Of a stretch of DNA of 64,000 nucleotides, positions 18,623 to 28,012 are shown piece by piece (positions within the stretch are counted from its first letter, which is position 1; each line of letters opens with the position of its first letter). Source of the stretch: Cohaesibacter celericrescens (GTDB taxonomy: Bacteria; Pseudomonadota; Alphaproteobacteria; Rhizobiales; Cohaesibacteraceae); contig NZ_PKUQ01000016.1 in NCBI RefSeq assembly GCF_002866925.1, positions 485,049-549,048 on the forward strand, read 5' to 3'. The translations under genes were made by a program, and so were the position numbers. The notes below the pieces were generated by a model that worked only from the letters and a program-made list of their open reading frames with translations, made no database searches and was not told where the DNA came from.

Positions 18623-19180
18623 TGTCTTGCCAATATCCAAGAGAGATCTTGATGGGGCGCTATCTGGTGCATTTACTATGCGCCAGATCTCTATTTGGGC
18701 AGGTTATTCTCTTTCATTTATCCAGTCTTTTTCGTTTCCTTGAACCAAATCAAAAATTAGGCTGGGATTCTATGGTGCAGCGCACATTTTTGATGAATTC
18801 AATGAGAAACAGCTGCTTGGGATGACTGAAATTGGTGTCAAAAAATTATATCAACACCATTGACCTTTGCGTCATACGCACTATTGCCTATTGAATGTTG
18901 AGTGCTAAAATTGATTCAATAATCTTATAAGATATTGTATTTAAAGGAATAAATATTTATTCCTTTAGACCGGTATGCAAATTTAGATGGGCTTGATTTA
19001 GTTAGTAACAGATTTGCATTGGATGCAGGACAGCTATGCATTATTTTGCAGTGCAACTCAAAAATATTTCCTGTATATCTTATTTCAACAAACGAGAGCA
19101 ACTTAACTCCTCCCAATAAGCGCTCTTGAAATCGATACTTGTAACGCTAACTTATTAGTTAACCGCAAAAAGGATCAGAC
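18623..19180. other. Long intergenic region with two inverted repeats
   Basis: No gene is supported in these 558 bases. An 8-bp stem with a partly paired interior (18642-18692) lies 20 bp after the uvrA stop. It could stabilise the 3' end or act as a poor terminator, since no T-run follows. A perfect 26-bp palindrome lies at 18942-18967. The rest is AT-rich. The promoter of the DUF1127 gene at 19181 and its small RNA tail should be in the last ~150 bases. Confidence 0.5.
18942..18967. repeat. Perfect 26-bp palindrome
   Basis: Each 13-base half (starting TAAAGGAATAAAT) is the exact reverse complement of the other, with no spacer. There is no T-run after it and no adjacent gene end, so a regulatory protein site or a cruciform/RNA hairpin is more likely than a terminator. 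Confidence 0.7.
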
Positions 19181-19333
19181 ATGTTTGATAGTTTTGTAGA
19201 TGGCTACCGTCAGTGGCGTAACTTTCGCGATACAGTTGATGAACTGAGCAGCTTGAGTAACCGTGATCTTGCAGATCTTGGCATTTCTCGCAGCGACATT
19301 CCGCAAGTTGCCCGTGAATCGGTCAGCAAGTAA
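19181..19333 (+). CDS. DUF1127 small protein (CcaF1-like)
   Basis: A 50-residue basic protein reading MFDSFVDGYRQWRNFRDTVD and ending SDIPQVARESVSK. The core Y-R-Q-W-R-x-x-R-x-T-x-x-E-L-x-x-L-S-x-R-D-L-x-D-L-G-I-S-R matches DUF1127 (YjiS-like). AAAAAGGA precedes the ATG. Short alphaproteobacterial DUF1127 proteins are RNA-binding or stress-related. In Rhodobacter sphaeroides one (CcaF1) is co-transcribed with the CcsR small RNAs directly downstream. The same layout is seen here, because three hairpins of that type start 14 bp after the stop. It is therefore likely that one transcript yields both the protein and the small RNAs. Confidence 0.88.
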   Translation: MFDSFVDGYRQWRNFRDTVDELSSLSNRDLADLGISRSDIPQVARESVSK

Positions 19334-19346
19334 GAATTTATGGAAT

Positions 19347-19455
19347 TCAGGTTTTCTCCTCCTCCCGGAAACCTGATCGGTTTCAAAACGACCTCCTCCC
19401 CGTTTTGAAACACCTAACGAAGCCCACCGGATTTCCTCCCCCGGTGGGCTTTCGT
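19347..19455 (+). ncRNA. Tandem cuckoo/CcsR-like small RNA hairpins (three copies)
   Basis: Three consecutive stem-loops follow the DUF1127 gene. Hairpin 1 pairs 19347-19354 with 19369-19376, hairpin 2 pairs 19380-19390 with 19401-19411, and hairpin 3 pairs 19421-19430 with 19441-19450. Every loop exposes the same pyrimidine motif: CTCCTCCC in loops 1 and 2, TTCCTCCC in loop 3. The motif is complementary to Shine-Dalgarno sequences. This is the hallmark of the cuckoo RNA family (CcsR1-4 of Rhodobacter), usually encoded in tandem after a DUF1127 gene. Hairpin 3 is followed by a T-rich stretch (TTTCGTCGTTTT) and probably doubles as the terminator. The stems differ in sequence while the loops are conserved, as expected for a functional family. 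Confidence 0.85.
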
Positions 19456-19549
19456 CGTTTTCGCCAATCGTTTCAAATTCCCGCAGAATCAATCGTCTTC
19501 AGGCTGCGTCGCGCTGAATTTATAAATACTTGTATGTTTTGCTGGGCTA

Positions 19550-20182
19550 TTATCTTGTTGGTGACTCGCTCATCCAAACGTCAAGCGGCTTGATCGCAGG
19601 AAACATACCATTGTCAAACTTCCAACTATCAACGGCAAAGCGCTTGTTTGTGCTTTTGGTGATGACGACAGCGGTGGCGTGAGGATAGCGACCATCCAAG
19701 AAGAAACCGCGCGCAACCGGTGAAACCACGCGGTGGTGTTTTAGAAACCCATACTGCTGAGCAAACATCAGTAATGACGTGGTGTTGCTTGCCTCATCGA
19801 TGCAGTCCATTTGTCCCGGGATTCCTGCGCTGTATAGATCCAACCCGCCTTTGTCTTTGTCTGATCCAACAAGGGGACCAACGCGGGTTTCAAACCATTG
19901 TACGGCTTTTCCTATGGCCTTGCGCTCCGTTTTTGCTGTGTCCGAACCGTTTGCTAGGATTTTTTCCAACGCATTTAGATCTTTTTGAGTCGGATGAAAA
20001 CTGTATTTCAATTTGCAGCTATAGGCATGACATATGTAAATCGTTGATTTTGTTGGAGCCCGATTGTTCATGTCATTGATCCAACGGTCGGGTGACTCCG
20101 CATACTGTGTGCTGCAAGCGGCGAGTGCTGTAATGAGGGTGGTAGCCAACATTGGACCGCGCAGAAGAGTGAGTGCTTTCAT
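19550..20182 (-). CDS. Putative lipoprotein of unknown function
   Basis: The frame is open to 20431, but the ATG at 20182 places a lipoprotein signal at the N-terminus (MKALTLLRGPMLATTLITAL, lipobox LAAC at residues ~20-23). This gives 210 residues. The mature part contains STIYICHAYSCKLKYSF, a central D-C-I-D-E-A-S-N-T segment (residues ~140-150) and a following H-H-R-V-V motif. A Cys/His/Asp arrangement of this sort hints at a papain-like or transglutaminase-like fold, but I would not claim activity. It stands alone, divergent from trmFO. The homologues I recall in Hyphomicrobiales are also uncharacterised. Confidence 0.72.
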   Translation of the reverse strand: MKALTLLRGPMLATTLITALAACSTQYAESPDRWINDMNNRAPTKSTIYICHAYSCKLKYSFHPTQKDLNALEKILANGSDTAKTERKAIGKAVQWFETRVGPLVGSDKDKGGLDLYSAGIPGQMDCIDEASNTTSLLMFAQQYGFLKHHRVVSPVARGFFLDGRYPHATAVVITKSTNKRFAVDSWKFDNGMFPAIKPLDVWMSESPTR

Positions 20183-20405
20183 GAGGCTTTCGATTCCATC
20201 CTGTTGGCTTTGGTGTTTGACTGACTTAGCATTTGGATCCATCGCTGCCAATTGCAAATCATAATGCCCATTTGTGAGGAAGGTTCGTGTTGTCATTCGA
20301 TCACGAGACAAATCTTTGCCAATCATCGAATGAGACTTTGCTTTATTCCTTAGGAATGATACGAAAGCGCACTTCCCATTTGAAAATTTCATTCGACAAG
20401 AGGCA

Positions 20406-21833
20406 ATGGCAATCATTATGCAATCCTTCAAACCCGTTCACATCATTGGTGCTGGCTTGGCCGGTTCAGAGGCTGCGTGGCAATTGGCAAACCATAACGT
20501 GCCTGTTGTTTTGCATGAGATGAGGCCGGTTAAAGAAACCGAAGTGCATGTTTCTGATCATTGTGCTGAATTGGTTTGTTCCAACTCTTTCCGGTCAGAT
20601 GACCATGAAGCCAATGCCGTTGGTGTCTTGCATCAAGAAATGCGTGAAGCTGGGTCTTTGATTATTGGTTGCGCAGATGTGAATGCTGTTCCTGCGGGTG
20701 GTGCTTTGGCTGTCGCACGCGAAGCTTTTTCTGAAGCTGTAACCGAGAAGCTGAAGGCTCACCCGTTGATTAGCATTGATCGTGGTGAAATATCTCAGCT
20801 GCCCGATGCCGAAGACGGACCGTGTCTCATCGCAACGGGTCCATTGACGTCAAAAGCCTTGTCGGAAGCGATCTTGGCTGCAACAGAAGAAGAATCTCTA
20901 GCCTTCTATGATGCCATTGCGCCGATTATTCATTTTGACTCAATCAATATGGAAAAGGCCTGGTTCCAATCGCGTTATGACAAAAAGGGGCCCTCGGGAA
21001 CCGGTGCGGATTACATCAATTGTGCAATGGATGAAGAGCAGTATAAAGCTTTTATCGCTGCGATGTTGTCGGCTGATAAGTCGGAATTTAAGGAGTTTGA
21101 GAAAGCGGCCTATTTTGATGGCTGCTTGCCAATCGAAGTGATGGCTGAACGCGGCATTGAAACCCCACGTTTTGGGCCGATGAAGCCCGTTGGTTTGACC
21201 AATCCGCACAATCCAGATGTGGATCCCTATGCAGTGGTACAATTGCGCCAAGACAATAAGCTAGGAACTTTGTTCAATATAGTCGGATTTCAAACAAAAA
21301 TGAAATATGGTGCGCAAGCGGAAGTTTTTAGGATGATTCCCGGCCTTGAAGAGGCACAATTTGCGCGGCTTGGCGGCATTCACCGCAACACATTTCTTAA
21401 TTCTCCCAAACTGTTGGACGGCACCCTACGCCTGAAAAAACATCCGCATATTCGCTTTGCGGGCCAAATCACAGGGTGTGAAGGATATGTAGAATCCGCT
21501 GCCATAGGCTTGCTGACCGGTCGATTTTTGGCTGCGGAGGCTTTAGGGCGCCAAGCTTTACCCCCACCAGAGACAACTGCTTTTGGCGCACTTCTGGCGC
21601 ACATTACAGGCGGGCATTTGATCGATACCAATGGTGGGCGCCGGTCGTTTCAGCCAATGAATGTCAATTTCGGTTTGTTCCCACCCGTGGAATTCTCCCG
21701 TCGCCGAGAAGATGGGTCAAGAATGCGCGGAGTTGAAAAGCAACTCTCCAAAAAGAAGGCACTGTCAAAACGCGCGTTGACAGACACCAAAGCATGGCTG
21801 GCCAACATCGATTTGTCCGTGGCGTCAGCTTAA
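20406..21833 (+). CDS. trmFO: Methylenetetrahydrofolate-tRNA-(uracil-5-)-methyltransferase
   Basis: TrmFO is the folate- and FAD-dependent enzyme that makes 5-methyluridine at position 54 of tRNA, replacing the SAM-dependent TrmA in many bacteria. The 475-residue product has the N-terminal FAD-binding signature [18 protein letters not shown], and HEMRP...[14 protein letters not shown] with the active-site Cys region. Also present are GALAVARE and a C-terminal [20 protein letters not shown]. The frame allows ATG 20406 or ATG 20418 ([11 protein letters not shown]). The AGAGG element is too close to the first and rather far from the second, so the start is uncertain by four codons. Its last nine bases overlap the end of the convergent squalene/phytoene synthase-like gene. 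Confidence 0.96.
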   Translation: MAIIMQSFKPVHIIGAGLAGSEAAWQLANHNVPVVLHEMRPVKETEVHVSDHCAELVCSNSFRSDDHEANAVGVLHQEMREAGSLIIGCADVNAVPAGGALAVAREAFSEAVTEKLKAHPLISIDRGEISQLPDAEDGPCLIATGPLTSKALSEAILAATEEESLAFYDAIAPIIHFDSINMEKAWFQSRYDKKGPSGTGADYINCAMDEEQYKAFIAAMLSADKSEFKEFEKAAYFDGCLPIEVMAERGIETPRFGPMKPVGLTNPHNPDVDPYAVVQLRQDNKLGTLFNIVGFQTKMKYGAQAEVFRMIPGLEEAQFARLGGIHRNTFLNSPKLLDGTLRLKKHPHIRFAGQITGCEGYVESAAIGLLTGRFLAAEALGRQALPPPETTAFGALLAHITGGHLIDTNGGRRSFQPMNVNFGLFPPVEFSRRREDGSRMRGVEKQLSKKKALSKRALTDTKAWLANIDLSVASA

Positions 21834-22688
21834 AGCTGCCATGCGCCAGATGCTTAAATACGCCCGCCAATTGGCTAGTGTCATATTGTTAATTGGATCT
21901 TTTGATCTCTTGATCAGTAGTCTTTTGGCGGGAGCAAGCATTAGGAAAGCAGGAGCAAGATGCGACCGCCCTTCTCCTTGTAATGCTTGATAGAATGCCA
22001 TTGCCTTGGAGTGATGGTCATGGCCTAATTGGGTGCAGGACCGAATAGCTTCAATCAAATTTTGCGATGATTTTTGATTGAATATGTCATGTGTTCCGAC
22101 GCCTTCCTTTGCAAAGATTGTTGCGGGAAGAAACAATCTTTGCGCGTTAGCGGCCTTGGGCCAGTCGAATAGATTGTTAGCGAGCGCGATTGCCATTCCT
22201 GCGTGGCCGCACAAATCAGACAGATGGTTTGGATGTTCACCGCCATTCAGAATTTGCGCCGAAAGCAAAATGGGCAGCGCTGCGGTTTCTCCCGCATAGG
22301 CCTCATAGGTCGCCACGTCTGGCATCGGGTCATTGTAGAGGTCGAACGTATGGGCATCTATTATCTGCAGGAGTGTTTCAGCAGGCAGATTGTAGCGCCG
22401 TTGAGTGTCTTTTAATGCCGCAGCCAATGGTCCGATATTCTTTGCACTGAAGGTTTTATTGTTGTCGCGATCACCGACGATATCGCGCCACCATTGCAGG
22501 CGAACTTCTCCCATGGAGGGGTCTGAGACCATCTTGGGGATTCGGGAAATTTCAGCGACGAATGCAAGAAAACTGATAAGTGCTGCTCTATGCTTTTTAT
22601 CTGCTGTGAGGGAGGAAAAATGCGCCACGGGGTCGAGTTTTCTCAACTCTGTCTTACAGAAGACGAGATTGTCTTGTACAGTAGACAT
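21825..22688 (-). CDS. Squalene/phytoene synthase family protein, NDUFAF6-like
   Basis: A 287-residue all-helical isoprenoid-synthase-fold protein from ATG 22688. It keeps family segments such as RLQWWRDIV and the helix around [19 protein letters not shown]. The two Asp-rich DxxxD motifs of true synthases are degraded (AHTFDLYND is the best candidate for the first). This is the pattern of the NDUFAF6 branch, whose mitochondrial member helps assemble respiratory complex I. It follows the MTH938/NDUFAF3-like gene closely (the longest frame would overlap it by TTGA) at the end of the yajC-secDF operon. Function as an enzyme is unlikely, and an assembly role is inferred. Confidence 0.8.
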   Translation of the reverse strand: MSTVQDNLVFCKTELRKLDPVAHFSSLTADKKHRAALISFLAFVAEISRIPKMVSDPSMGEVRLQWWRDIVGDRDNNKTFSAKNIGPLAAALKDTQRRYNLPAETLLQIIDAHTFDLYNDPMPDVATYEAYAGETAALPILLSAQILNGGEHPNHLSDLCGHAGMAIALANNLFDWPKAANAQRLFLPATIFAKEGVGTHDIFNQKSSQNLIEAIRSCTQLGHDHHSKAMAFYQALQGEGRSHLAPAFLMLAPAKRLLIKRSKDPINNMTLANWRAYLSIWRMAALS

Positions 22689-22711
22689 GCTTACTCTTTG
22701 CTCAGATTTAC

Positions 22712-23230
22712 TCAATCGACAGGCAACAAGGCGGCAGCCACGGCGCGCCCTTCGGACAGTAGAATGTTGAGTGTGCCTACAGCCGCGGAGGTGTCCATCA
22801 CCTCGATTTTGATACCTTGTTTGCGAAGGGCGTCCGTCACAGACCGGTTCAAAAAACTCATCTGTTGGCCAGTCCCTATCAGCAGGATTTCAATGTCTTC
22901 TTTTTCGGCCAGAATCTTGTCGAAGCTATTCAAGGCAATGTCGTTCAAGCCTGTAACATCCCACCGTCTTATCCCGCTGGGGAGAAACATCACTGCGCCT
23001 TGATGTGACATGGGGCCAAAACGGAAGCCACCATCGCCATAATAGTCGATTGGGTCATGCCCAGGATAAAAGGCATCGACCATTTCTAGGCCGGTGGCCA
23101 ATGCAACAGCATTCTCGACAAGGCCTTCAGGTTGGTTCGTCAAACCGGCAGGGGACGTGCCCTCGCCGGTTGACTTGGTATCAGATGGTGCGGGCTTGGT
23201 TATGTTGCCCTTGATCCAATTGAAAATCAT
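22712..23230 (-). CDS. MTH938 domain protein (NDUFAF3-like)
   Basis: A 172-residue protein. After a ~40-residue low-complexity N-terminus, it carries an MTH938 domain: DAFYPGHDPIDYYGDGGFRFG, HQGAVMFLPSGIRRWDV, EILLIGTGQQMSF and TSAAVGTLNILLSEGRAVAAALLP. Bacterial members are uncharacterised, and the mitochondrial member NDUFAF3 is a complex I assembly factor. The start codon follows the secF stop by about three bases, so it is translationally coupled to the secretion genes. The next gene is an NDUFAF6-like protein, so homologues of two complex I assembly factors sit side by side. Confidence 0.86.
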   Translation of the reverse strand: MIFNWIKGNITKPAPSDTKSTGEGTSPAGLTNQPEGLVENAVALATGLEMVDAFYPGHDPIDYYGDGGFRFGPMSHQGAVMFLPSGIRRWDVTGLNDIALNSFDKILAEKEDIEILLIGTGQQMSFLNRSVTDALRKQGIKIEVMDTSAAVGTLNILLSEGRAVAAALLPVD

Positions 23231-23233
23231 CAA

Positions 23234-24199
23234 TCAGTTTGTCACACTACCGGTGTCATCTGTTTCATCAGCTTCATTTGGTATTTGCACCTGTTCGCTA
23301 CGCAAATTGAGGAAGACGAGCAATGGAGCGGCAATGAAGATGGATGAATAGGTGCCGACAAAAACACCCCAGATCATTGCAAAGGTGAAGGAACGGATCA
23401 CTTCACCGCCAAAGAAATAGAGCGAGCCCAAGGCCAGCAAAGTTGTGACAGACGTCAGTATGGTGCGGGACAAGGTTTGGTTGATAGATAGATCGAGAAC
23501 TTCAGTCAGCGGCTTCTTTTTGTATTTACGCAAGTTTTCGCGAATACGGTCATAGACAACCACTGTATCGTTCAGTGAGTAACCAACAATTGTAAGAACC
23601 GCCGCGATGGTAGAAAGGTTGAATTCCATCTGTAGAAAGGCAAAAATTCCGATGGTTAGGATCACATCATGGGCCGTTGCAATAACGGCACCCAAAGCAA
23701 ATTGCCATTCAAAGCGAAACCAAATGTAGACCAACACGGCAAACAGAGCCGAAATCACAGCTATGGAACCAGCACTGGCCAATTCACTCGAGACACGGGG
23801 CCCGACTACTTCTACGCGGCGATAGTCAACGGTATTTCCAAGAGTTGCCTTTACTTTAGCTACCACTTCCTGCTGAGCTGCTTCTGCGCCGAGGTCTCCG
23901 GCTTCTTGTGTTTGAACGCGGATAAGAACGTCGTTTGGCGCACCGAATTCTTGCACCTCAACATCGCCCAAGTTAAGAGTGCCCAGTTGTGACCGAATGC
24001 CACTTATGTCTGCTACTTCTTCAGCTGTTTTGATCTCAATCAGCGTTCCGCCTTTGAAATCAATTCCGAAGTTGAGGTTGAAGACCATATAAAGGGCCAA
24101 TGATACCACAATTAGCAGTCCCGAAAGCGGAAAGCTAAAGCGTCGGTCTTCCATGAAACGAATGGAAGTGCCGTCCGGGATAAGACGAAGGGTTTTCAT
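23234..24199 (-). CDS. secF: Protein translocase subunit SecF
   Basis: A 321-residue inner-membrane SecF that with SecD uses the proton gradient to aid late steps of Sec export. It shows the N-terminal DRRFSFPLSGLLIVVSLALY first helix and the motif FGIDFKGGTLIEI. A small periplasmic domain follows, then five further helices with the conserved segment TIVGYSLNDTVVVYDRIREN and TLLALGSLYFFGG. The C-terminal tail is charged. GGAGAT precedes the start, and secD lies 18 bp upstream, so it belongs to the yajC-secD-secF operon. Confidence 0.97.
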   Translation of the reverse strand: MKTLRLIPDGTSIRFMEDRRFSFPLSGLLIVVSLALYMVFNLNFGIDFKGGTLIEIKTAEEVADISGIRSQLGTLNLGDVEVQEFGAPNDVLIRVQTQEAGDLGAEAAQQEVVAKVKATLGNTVDYRRVEVVGPRVSSELASAGSIAVISALFAVLVYIWFRFEWQFALGAVIATAHDVILTIGIFAFLQMEFNLSTIAAVLTIVGYSLNDTVVVYDRIRENLRKYKKKPLTEVLDLSINQTLSRTILTSVTTLLALGSLYFFGGEVIRSFTFAMIWGVFVGTYSSIFIAAPLLVFLNLRSEQVQIPNEADETDDTGSVTN

Positions 24200-24217
24200 A
24201 GTTTTATCTCCGGTTCG

Positions 24218-25852
24218 TTAAATGGGCAGCTTGGATGGGCGACGGGCTTTGACCCACGTTGCCACAAGCAAACGGTTGAAGGTAAAGGCCGAGAAAACGG
24301 TCGTGATAAGACCAACAGCCAGCGTTATAGCAAAGCCTCGCACAGGACCTGATCCCAACGAGAACAGAATGACCGCAGCTATGAAAGTGGTGATATTGGC
24401 ATCAAGGATGGTGCCAAGCGCTCGACTATAACCGGCATCAATGGCGGCTATGGTTGATCGGCCGTAATTGTTCTCTTCGCGTATACGCTCATAAATAAGC
24501 ACATTGGCATCCACCGCCATACCGACGGTCAGAACAATACCTGCAATACCGGGTAGCGTAAGGGTCGCGCCGAGTGCTGACAGAACTCCTATCAACAAGA
24601 CGACGTTAATCACCAAGGCAACATTGGCAAATAACCCAAACAGGCCATAGCTGAGGAACATGAAGACAACAACGGCAAGAGCGCCGACCATGCCTGCGAT
24701 CTCTCCTGCTGCGATGGAATCTTTGCCCAAGCCCGGCCCGACTGTACGTTCTTCGACAATTGTCAGGTCAGCAGGCAATGCCCCTGCCCGCATAAGAATA
24801 GCTAGATCGTTGGCGCTTTCTGCAGTGAATGATCCGGAAATAATCCCCGATCCACCCCGGATAGGCTCGCGAATGCTTGGTGCAGAAATCACTTCATTAT
24901 CAAGCACAATCGCGAATGGCAGGCCAACATTTTGTTCGGTAACGCGTGCGAATTTGGTTGCGCCGGAGGTGTTGAAGCGGAAGGAAACCACCGGTTCGTT
25001 GGTTTGCTGATCAAATGTTGGTTGAGCGTCATCCAACTCGTCACCCGAAATCAAAACGCGTTTGGTCACCAAATAGGGAGTGCGTTGTTCCTGGGGTAGT
25101 GGATTGTTTTTGTCATCAGCTTCGAACAAGACTTCTGAATCAAGCGGAGGGCGTGTTTCCAAGGCCGTTTCTGGTGCCATGGTGACGTCAACCATGCGGA
25201 AAGTCAGTTTCGCGGTTGATTGAAGAATATTCTTCAAGCGATCAGGATCTTGCAAGCCGGGCACCTGAACAAGAACACGACTGTCGCCTTCCTGTTGAAT
25301 AGATGGTTCGGTTGTACCCAGTTCATCGATACGACGGCGGATCACTTCGATGGATTGGGCAACGGCATTGCGAACACGATTGGTAATACCTTCTTGTGTC
25401 AATTCGAGCCGAATAACTCCGGTCTCAGCCACATCAAGGGATGTCTCCATGGCGCCACTGCCGGTCAGGATCGAGCTGGATATTGGTTGCACCAGCGTGC
25501 GAATCTTGGCGGTGGCCACATCTAGGTCGTTCAAGTCGCGGATGCGCACCTGTGCCGCACCATCTTTGATAGCAAGGCCTGTGTAGCCAATCTTTTCTTC
25601 GCGCAACAGGGTTCGTACATCGCCGCGCAATACTTCAAGACGTTCTTTGATCACGCCCTCTTCTTCAACTTGAAGAAGAATGTGGGCTCCGCCTTGCAAA
25701 TCAAGACCCAAGACGAGTTTGTTGGATGGTAACCAACCCGGCATCGTTTCAGTTAGAAATTTGTCGGATAACATATTGGGGATGGAGAACAGGATGCCAC
25801 AGAGTACTGTGATCAAAACCAGTCCAACCTTCCATTTAGCGAAATGTAGCAT
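24218..25852 (-). CDS. secD: Protein translocase subunit SecD
   Basis: A 544-residue SecD. The first helix (KVGLVLITVLCGILFSIPNML) is followed by LGLDLQGGAHILLQV (D1 motif). A large periplasmic P1 domain follows with the SecD-type segment RIDELGTTEPSIQQEGDSRVLVQVPGLQDP broken over two strands, then GSFTAESANDLAILMRAGALP. The C-terminal six-helix bundle carries GMAVDANVLIYERIREE, which contains the proton-path Asp. It works with SecF and YajC at the SecYEG channel. Confidence 0.97.
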   Translation of the reverse strand: MLHFAKWKVGLVLITVLCGILFSIPNMLSDKFLTETMPGWLPSNKLVLGLDLQGGAHILLQVEEEGVIKERLEVLRGDVRTLLREEKIGYTGLAIKDGAAQVRIRDLNDLDVATAKIRTLVQPISSSILTGSGAMETSLDVAETGVIRLELTQEGITNRVRNAVAQSIEVIRRRIDELGTTEPSIQQEGDSRVLVQVPGLQDPDRLKNILQSTAKLTFRMVDVTMAPETALETRPPLDSEVLFEADDKNNPLPQEQRTPYLVTKRVLISGDELDDAQPTFDQQTNEPVVSFRFNTSGATKFARVTEQNVGLPFAIVLDNEVISAPSIREPIRGGSGIISGSFTAESANDLAILMRAGALPADLTIVEERTVGPGLGKDSIAAGEIAGMVGALAVVVFMFLSYGLFGLFANVALVINVVLLIGVLSALGATLTLPGIAGIVLTVGMAVDANVLIYERIREENNYGRSTIAAIDAGYSRALGTILDANITTFIAAVILFSLGSGPVRGFAITLAVGLITTVFSAFTFNRLLVATWVKARRPSKLPI

Positions 25853-25933
25853 GCGGCAATCCTACCAGTATTGGCAGAGTACCCGGCTATGAGGCCGAGT
25901 ACTTTTTACTGAGAAAATGTTGGGATAAAAGAT

Positions 25934-26230
25934 TTAGGAAGCATCGCCTGCAGGCTCGCCCTTGGAGCGGACATCTGCGATGGATTTACGCATCAGTTTG
26001 ATTTTTACGCCTTCGGAAATCTCAACGGTGACTTCGTTCTCGTCTGTCGCGTTGGTGATTTTACCCACAATGCCGCCACCGGTCACGATGGTGTCGCCGC
26101 GGCGTGCGTTGGCAACGAGCTCTGCATGCTTTTTGATCTGTTGACGTTGCGGGCGGATGATCAAGAAATACATGATTACAAAGATCAGAACGAATGGTAG
26201 AAATTGCACCACTGCACTATTGGTATCCAT
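25934..26230 (-). CDS. yajC: Preprotein translocase subunit YajC
   Basis: A 98-residue single-span membrane protein. The ATG at 26230 has GGAG five bases upstream. The frame is open for 35 more codons, but these look non-native. A hydrophobic helix (AVVQFLPFVLIFVIMYFLII) is followed by RPQRQQIKKHAELVANARRGDTIVTGGGIVGKI, the YajC signature, and a charged C-terminus. It is part of the SecDF-YajC holotranslocon and the first gene of the operon. It is divergent from the DUF815 ATPase. Confidence 0.95.
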   Translation of the reverse strand: MDTNSAVVQFLPFVLIFVIMYFLIIRPQRQQIKKHAELVANARRGDTIVTGGGIVGKITNATDENEVTVEISEGVKIKLMRKSIADVRSKGEPAGDAS

Positions 26231-26506
26231 AAGGTCTCCTTCAACAGCGAACTGCACGGCGGCAAACTCAGGCTGTATTTTGCTTTGACCACTCAATTGG
26301 GTCGGAACTGGTTTGAGCGGACTATAGCGATCCATCGTGACTTTGCAAATATCTTGTGAACGGTTTGCAACGCCTTGTCCAACTCTGCTAATTAGTGGTT
26401 AGACATAATGATTTTTTCAGCAAGATAAAAGGGCTGGTATGCGGTTCTGCGCGATTATTAGCCACAAATTTTGCTTTAAGTTACGATAAATGGAGCCTGC
26501 CCTTTC

Positions 26507-27379
26507 ATGTCCGCAAATGATCTTGAAAAAATTGCCAATATGCTCAAGAAAATTCATAAGAGTATCGAGCGAGCTGTACCGCCAAAGACGCCTAAACCAA
26601 ATTTAACAACGGCAGATGCCTTCGTGTGGCAGACGGTGCCTGTCGCTCATTTGCAACCAGTCTTGAGAGTCAATCGAGTCGATTTGTCGCTTCTGAAAGC
26701 GATTGACCGCAATCGCGATATGATCTTGGAGAATACACGGCGTTTTGCGAATGGATTGCCTGCAAACAACGCTTTGTTATGGGGGGCTAGAGGGATGGGT
26801 AAAAGCTCCTTGGTAAAAGCCTGTCACGGTCATATCAATTTGGAAGCCAAGTCAGATGCGCGTTTGAAATTGATCGAAATTGCACGAGAAGACATAGAAA
26901 GTCTGCCGCAATTGATGAATATTCTGCGTTACCGATCCGAGCGTTGCATATTATTTTGCGACGATTTGTCATTTGATAGCGGTGAGAATGCCTATAAGTC
27001 GCTTAAAGCAGTGCTTGATGGCGGCATTGAGGGGCGGCCCGATAATGTACTGTTTTATGCCACTTCCAACAGACGCCATATGATGCCGAGGGATATGATC
27101 GAGAATGAACAGTCCACTGCGATCAATCCAGGTGAGAGTGTGCAGGAGAAAGTTTCTCTATCCGACCGGTTTGGCCTATGGATCGGGTTTCACAATTGCA
27201 GTCAGGATGAGTATCTGGCGATGGTTACTGGTTATGTGGCTGAATATGGCATTGAAATCGATCCAGATATCTTGCGTGCATCCGCATTGGAATGGGCGAC
27301 AACACGTGGCTCACGCTCTGGCCGCGTGGCGTGGCAATATATTCAGGATCTGGCTGGTGAAAAGGGCGTGAAACTCTGA
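26507..27379 (+). CDS. DUF815 family AAA+ ATPase
   Basis: A 290-residue single-domain ATPase of the DUF815 family. Walker A is WGARGMGKSSLVKA (residues ~93-106), Walker B is CILFCDDLSF, and there is a sensor-like YATSNRRHMMPRD and a C-terminal helical lid (ASALEWATTRGSRSGRVAWQYIQDL). The role of the family is not established. In Alphaproteobacteria it is regularly found divergent from yajC, as here, which may hint at a link to envelope biogenesis, though this is only context. No partner gene follows in the same operon. Confidence 0.9.
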   Translation: MSANDLEKIANMLKKIHKSIERAVPPKTPKPNLTTADAFVWQTVPVAHLQPVLRVNRVDLSLLKAIDRNRDMILENTRRFANGLPANNALLWGARGMGKSSLVKACHGHINLEAKSDARLKLIEIAREDIESLPQLMNILRYRSERCILFCDDLSFDSGENAYKSLKAVLDGGIEGRPDNVLFYATSNRRHMMPRDMIENEQSTAINPGESVQEKVSLSDRFGLWIGFHNCSQDEYLAMVTGYVAEYGIEIDPDILRASALEWATTRGSRSGRVAWQYIQDLAGEKGVKL

Positions 27380-27466
27380 TCCGTATGGACGTTTTTCGAA
27401 GTTGTGTTGATCTATTGATGCAAGTATAAACTGTTGAGCAGTTTTTCTATTTTTGGGTGAGTCTCA

Positions 27467-27955
27467 ATGAATCCGCTCCGTATTGCTTCAATATCATTTC
27501 TCTGCAGTTCGCTGGCTTTTCTTGCCGTCACGGTCGGTCAATCCTCTGAGGCCTTTGCTGGGGAGCGATGGCGAGACTATGGAAGTGCGATGTTTCTTGC
27601 CAAAAGGATGAAATTACGTGGCTATGAATTGGAAAGTATCGCGTGCAAACATCATCCTATGAAAAGAAAACGCACCACAGGCAAACCATTCAATAAAGAA
27701 TTGCAGGTGCAACTTCACTACAGTAAACGCAAGGGCAAGGGGAAAGCCAAAACTCACTTTGATGCTTCAATATTGGGTGGAAATGCAGACCTTGGGCGTT
27801 TTATGAAATCTCGCTATCGGGTTGAAAGATATACCCCACGTACCGGTCACGGCGTTCCAACAGACTATGTCGTGGTCCGTGAGAATAATAGCAAAAACGG
27901 TAAGCCAATATTCGTTTGTTATATCTCGAAAAGCATCAGGCCGGACAACAAATAG
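27467..27955 (+). CDS. Exported basic protein of unknown function
   Basis: A 162-residue protein with a signal peptide (MNPLRIASISFLCSSLAFLAVTVG..., cleavage near AFA-G). The mature part is strongly basic (KHHPMKRKRTTGKPFNKELQ, YSKRKGKGKAKTHFD) and has a pair of cysteines. No known family is recognised. It could bind a polyanion in the periplasm, but that is only a guess from charge. A strong terminator follows at 28013-28046. Confidence 0.65.
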   Translation: MNPLRIASISFLCSSLAFLAVTVGQSSEAFAGERWRDYGSAMFLAKRMKLRGYELESIACKHHPMKRKRTTGKPFNKELQVQLHYSKRKGKGKAKTHFDASILGGNADLGRFMKSRYRVERYTPRTGHGVPTDYVVVRENNSKNGKPIFVCYISKSIRPDNK

Positions 27956-28012
27956 TCTTTTCTATGCGTTGGGGCTACCGTTCTGAAGCGCTCAACATTT
28001 TCAACAGTAGTA

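Noticed and set aside
19126..19180. CTTGAA...CTTATT as a RpoH-type promoter for the DUF1127 gene
   Set aside because: Spacing of 20 bases does not fit the known heat-shock promoter layout well; left uncalled.
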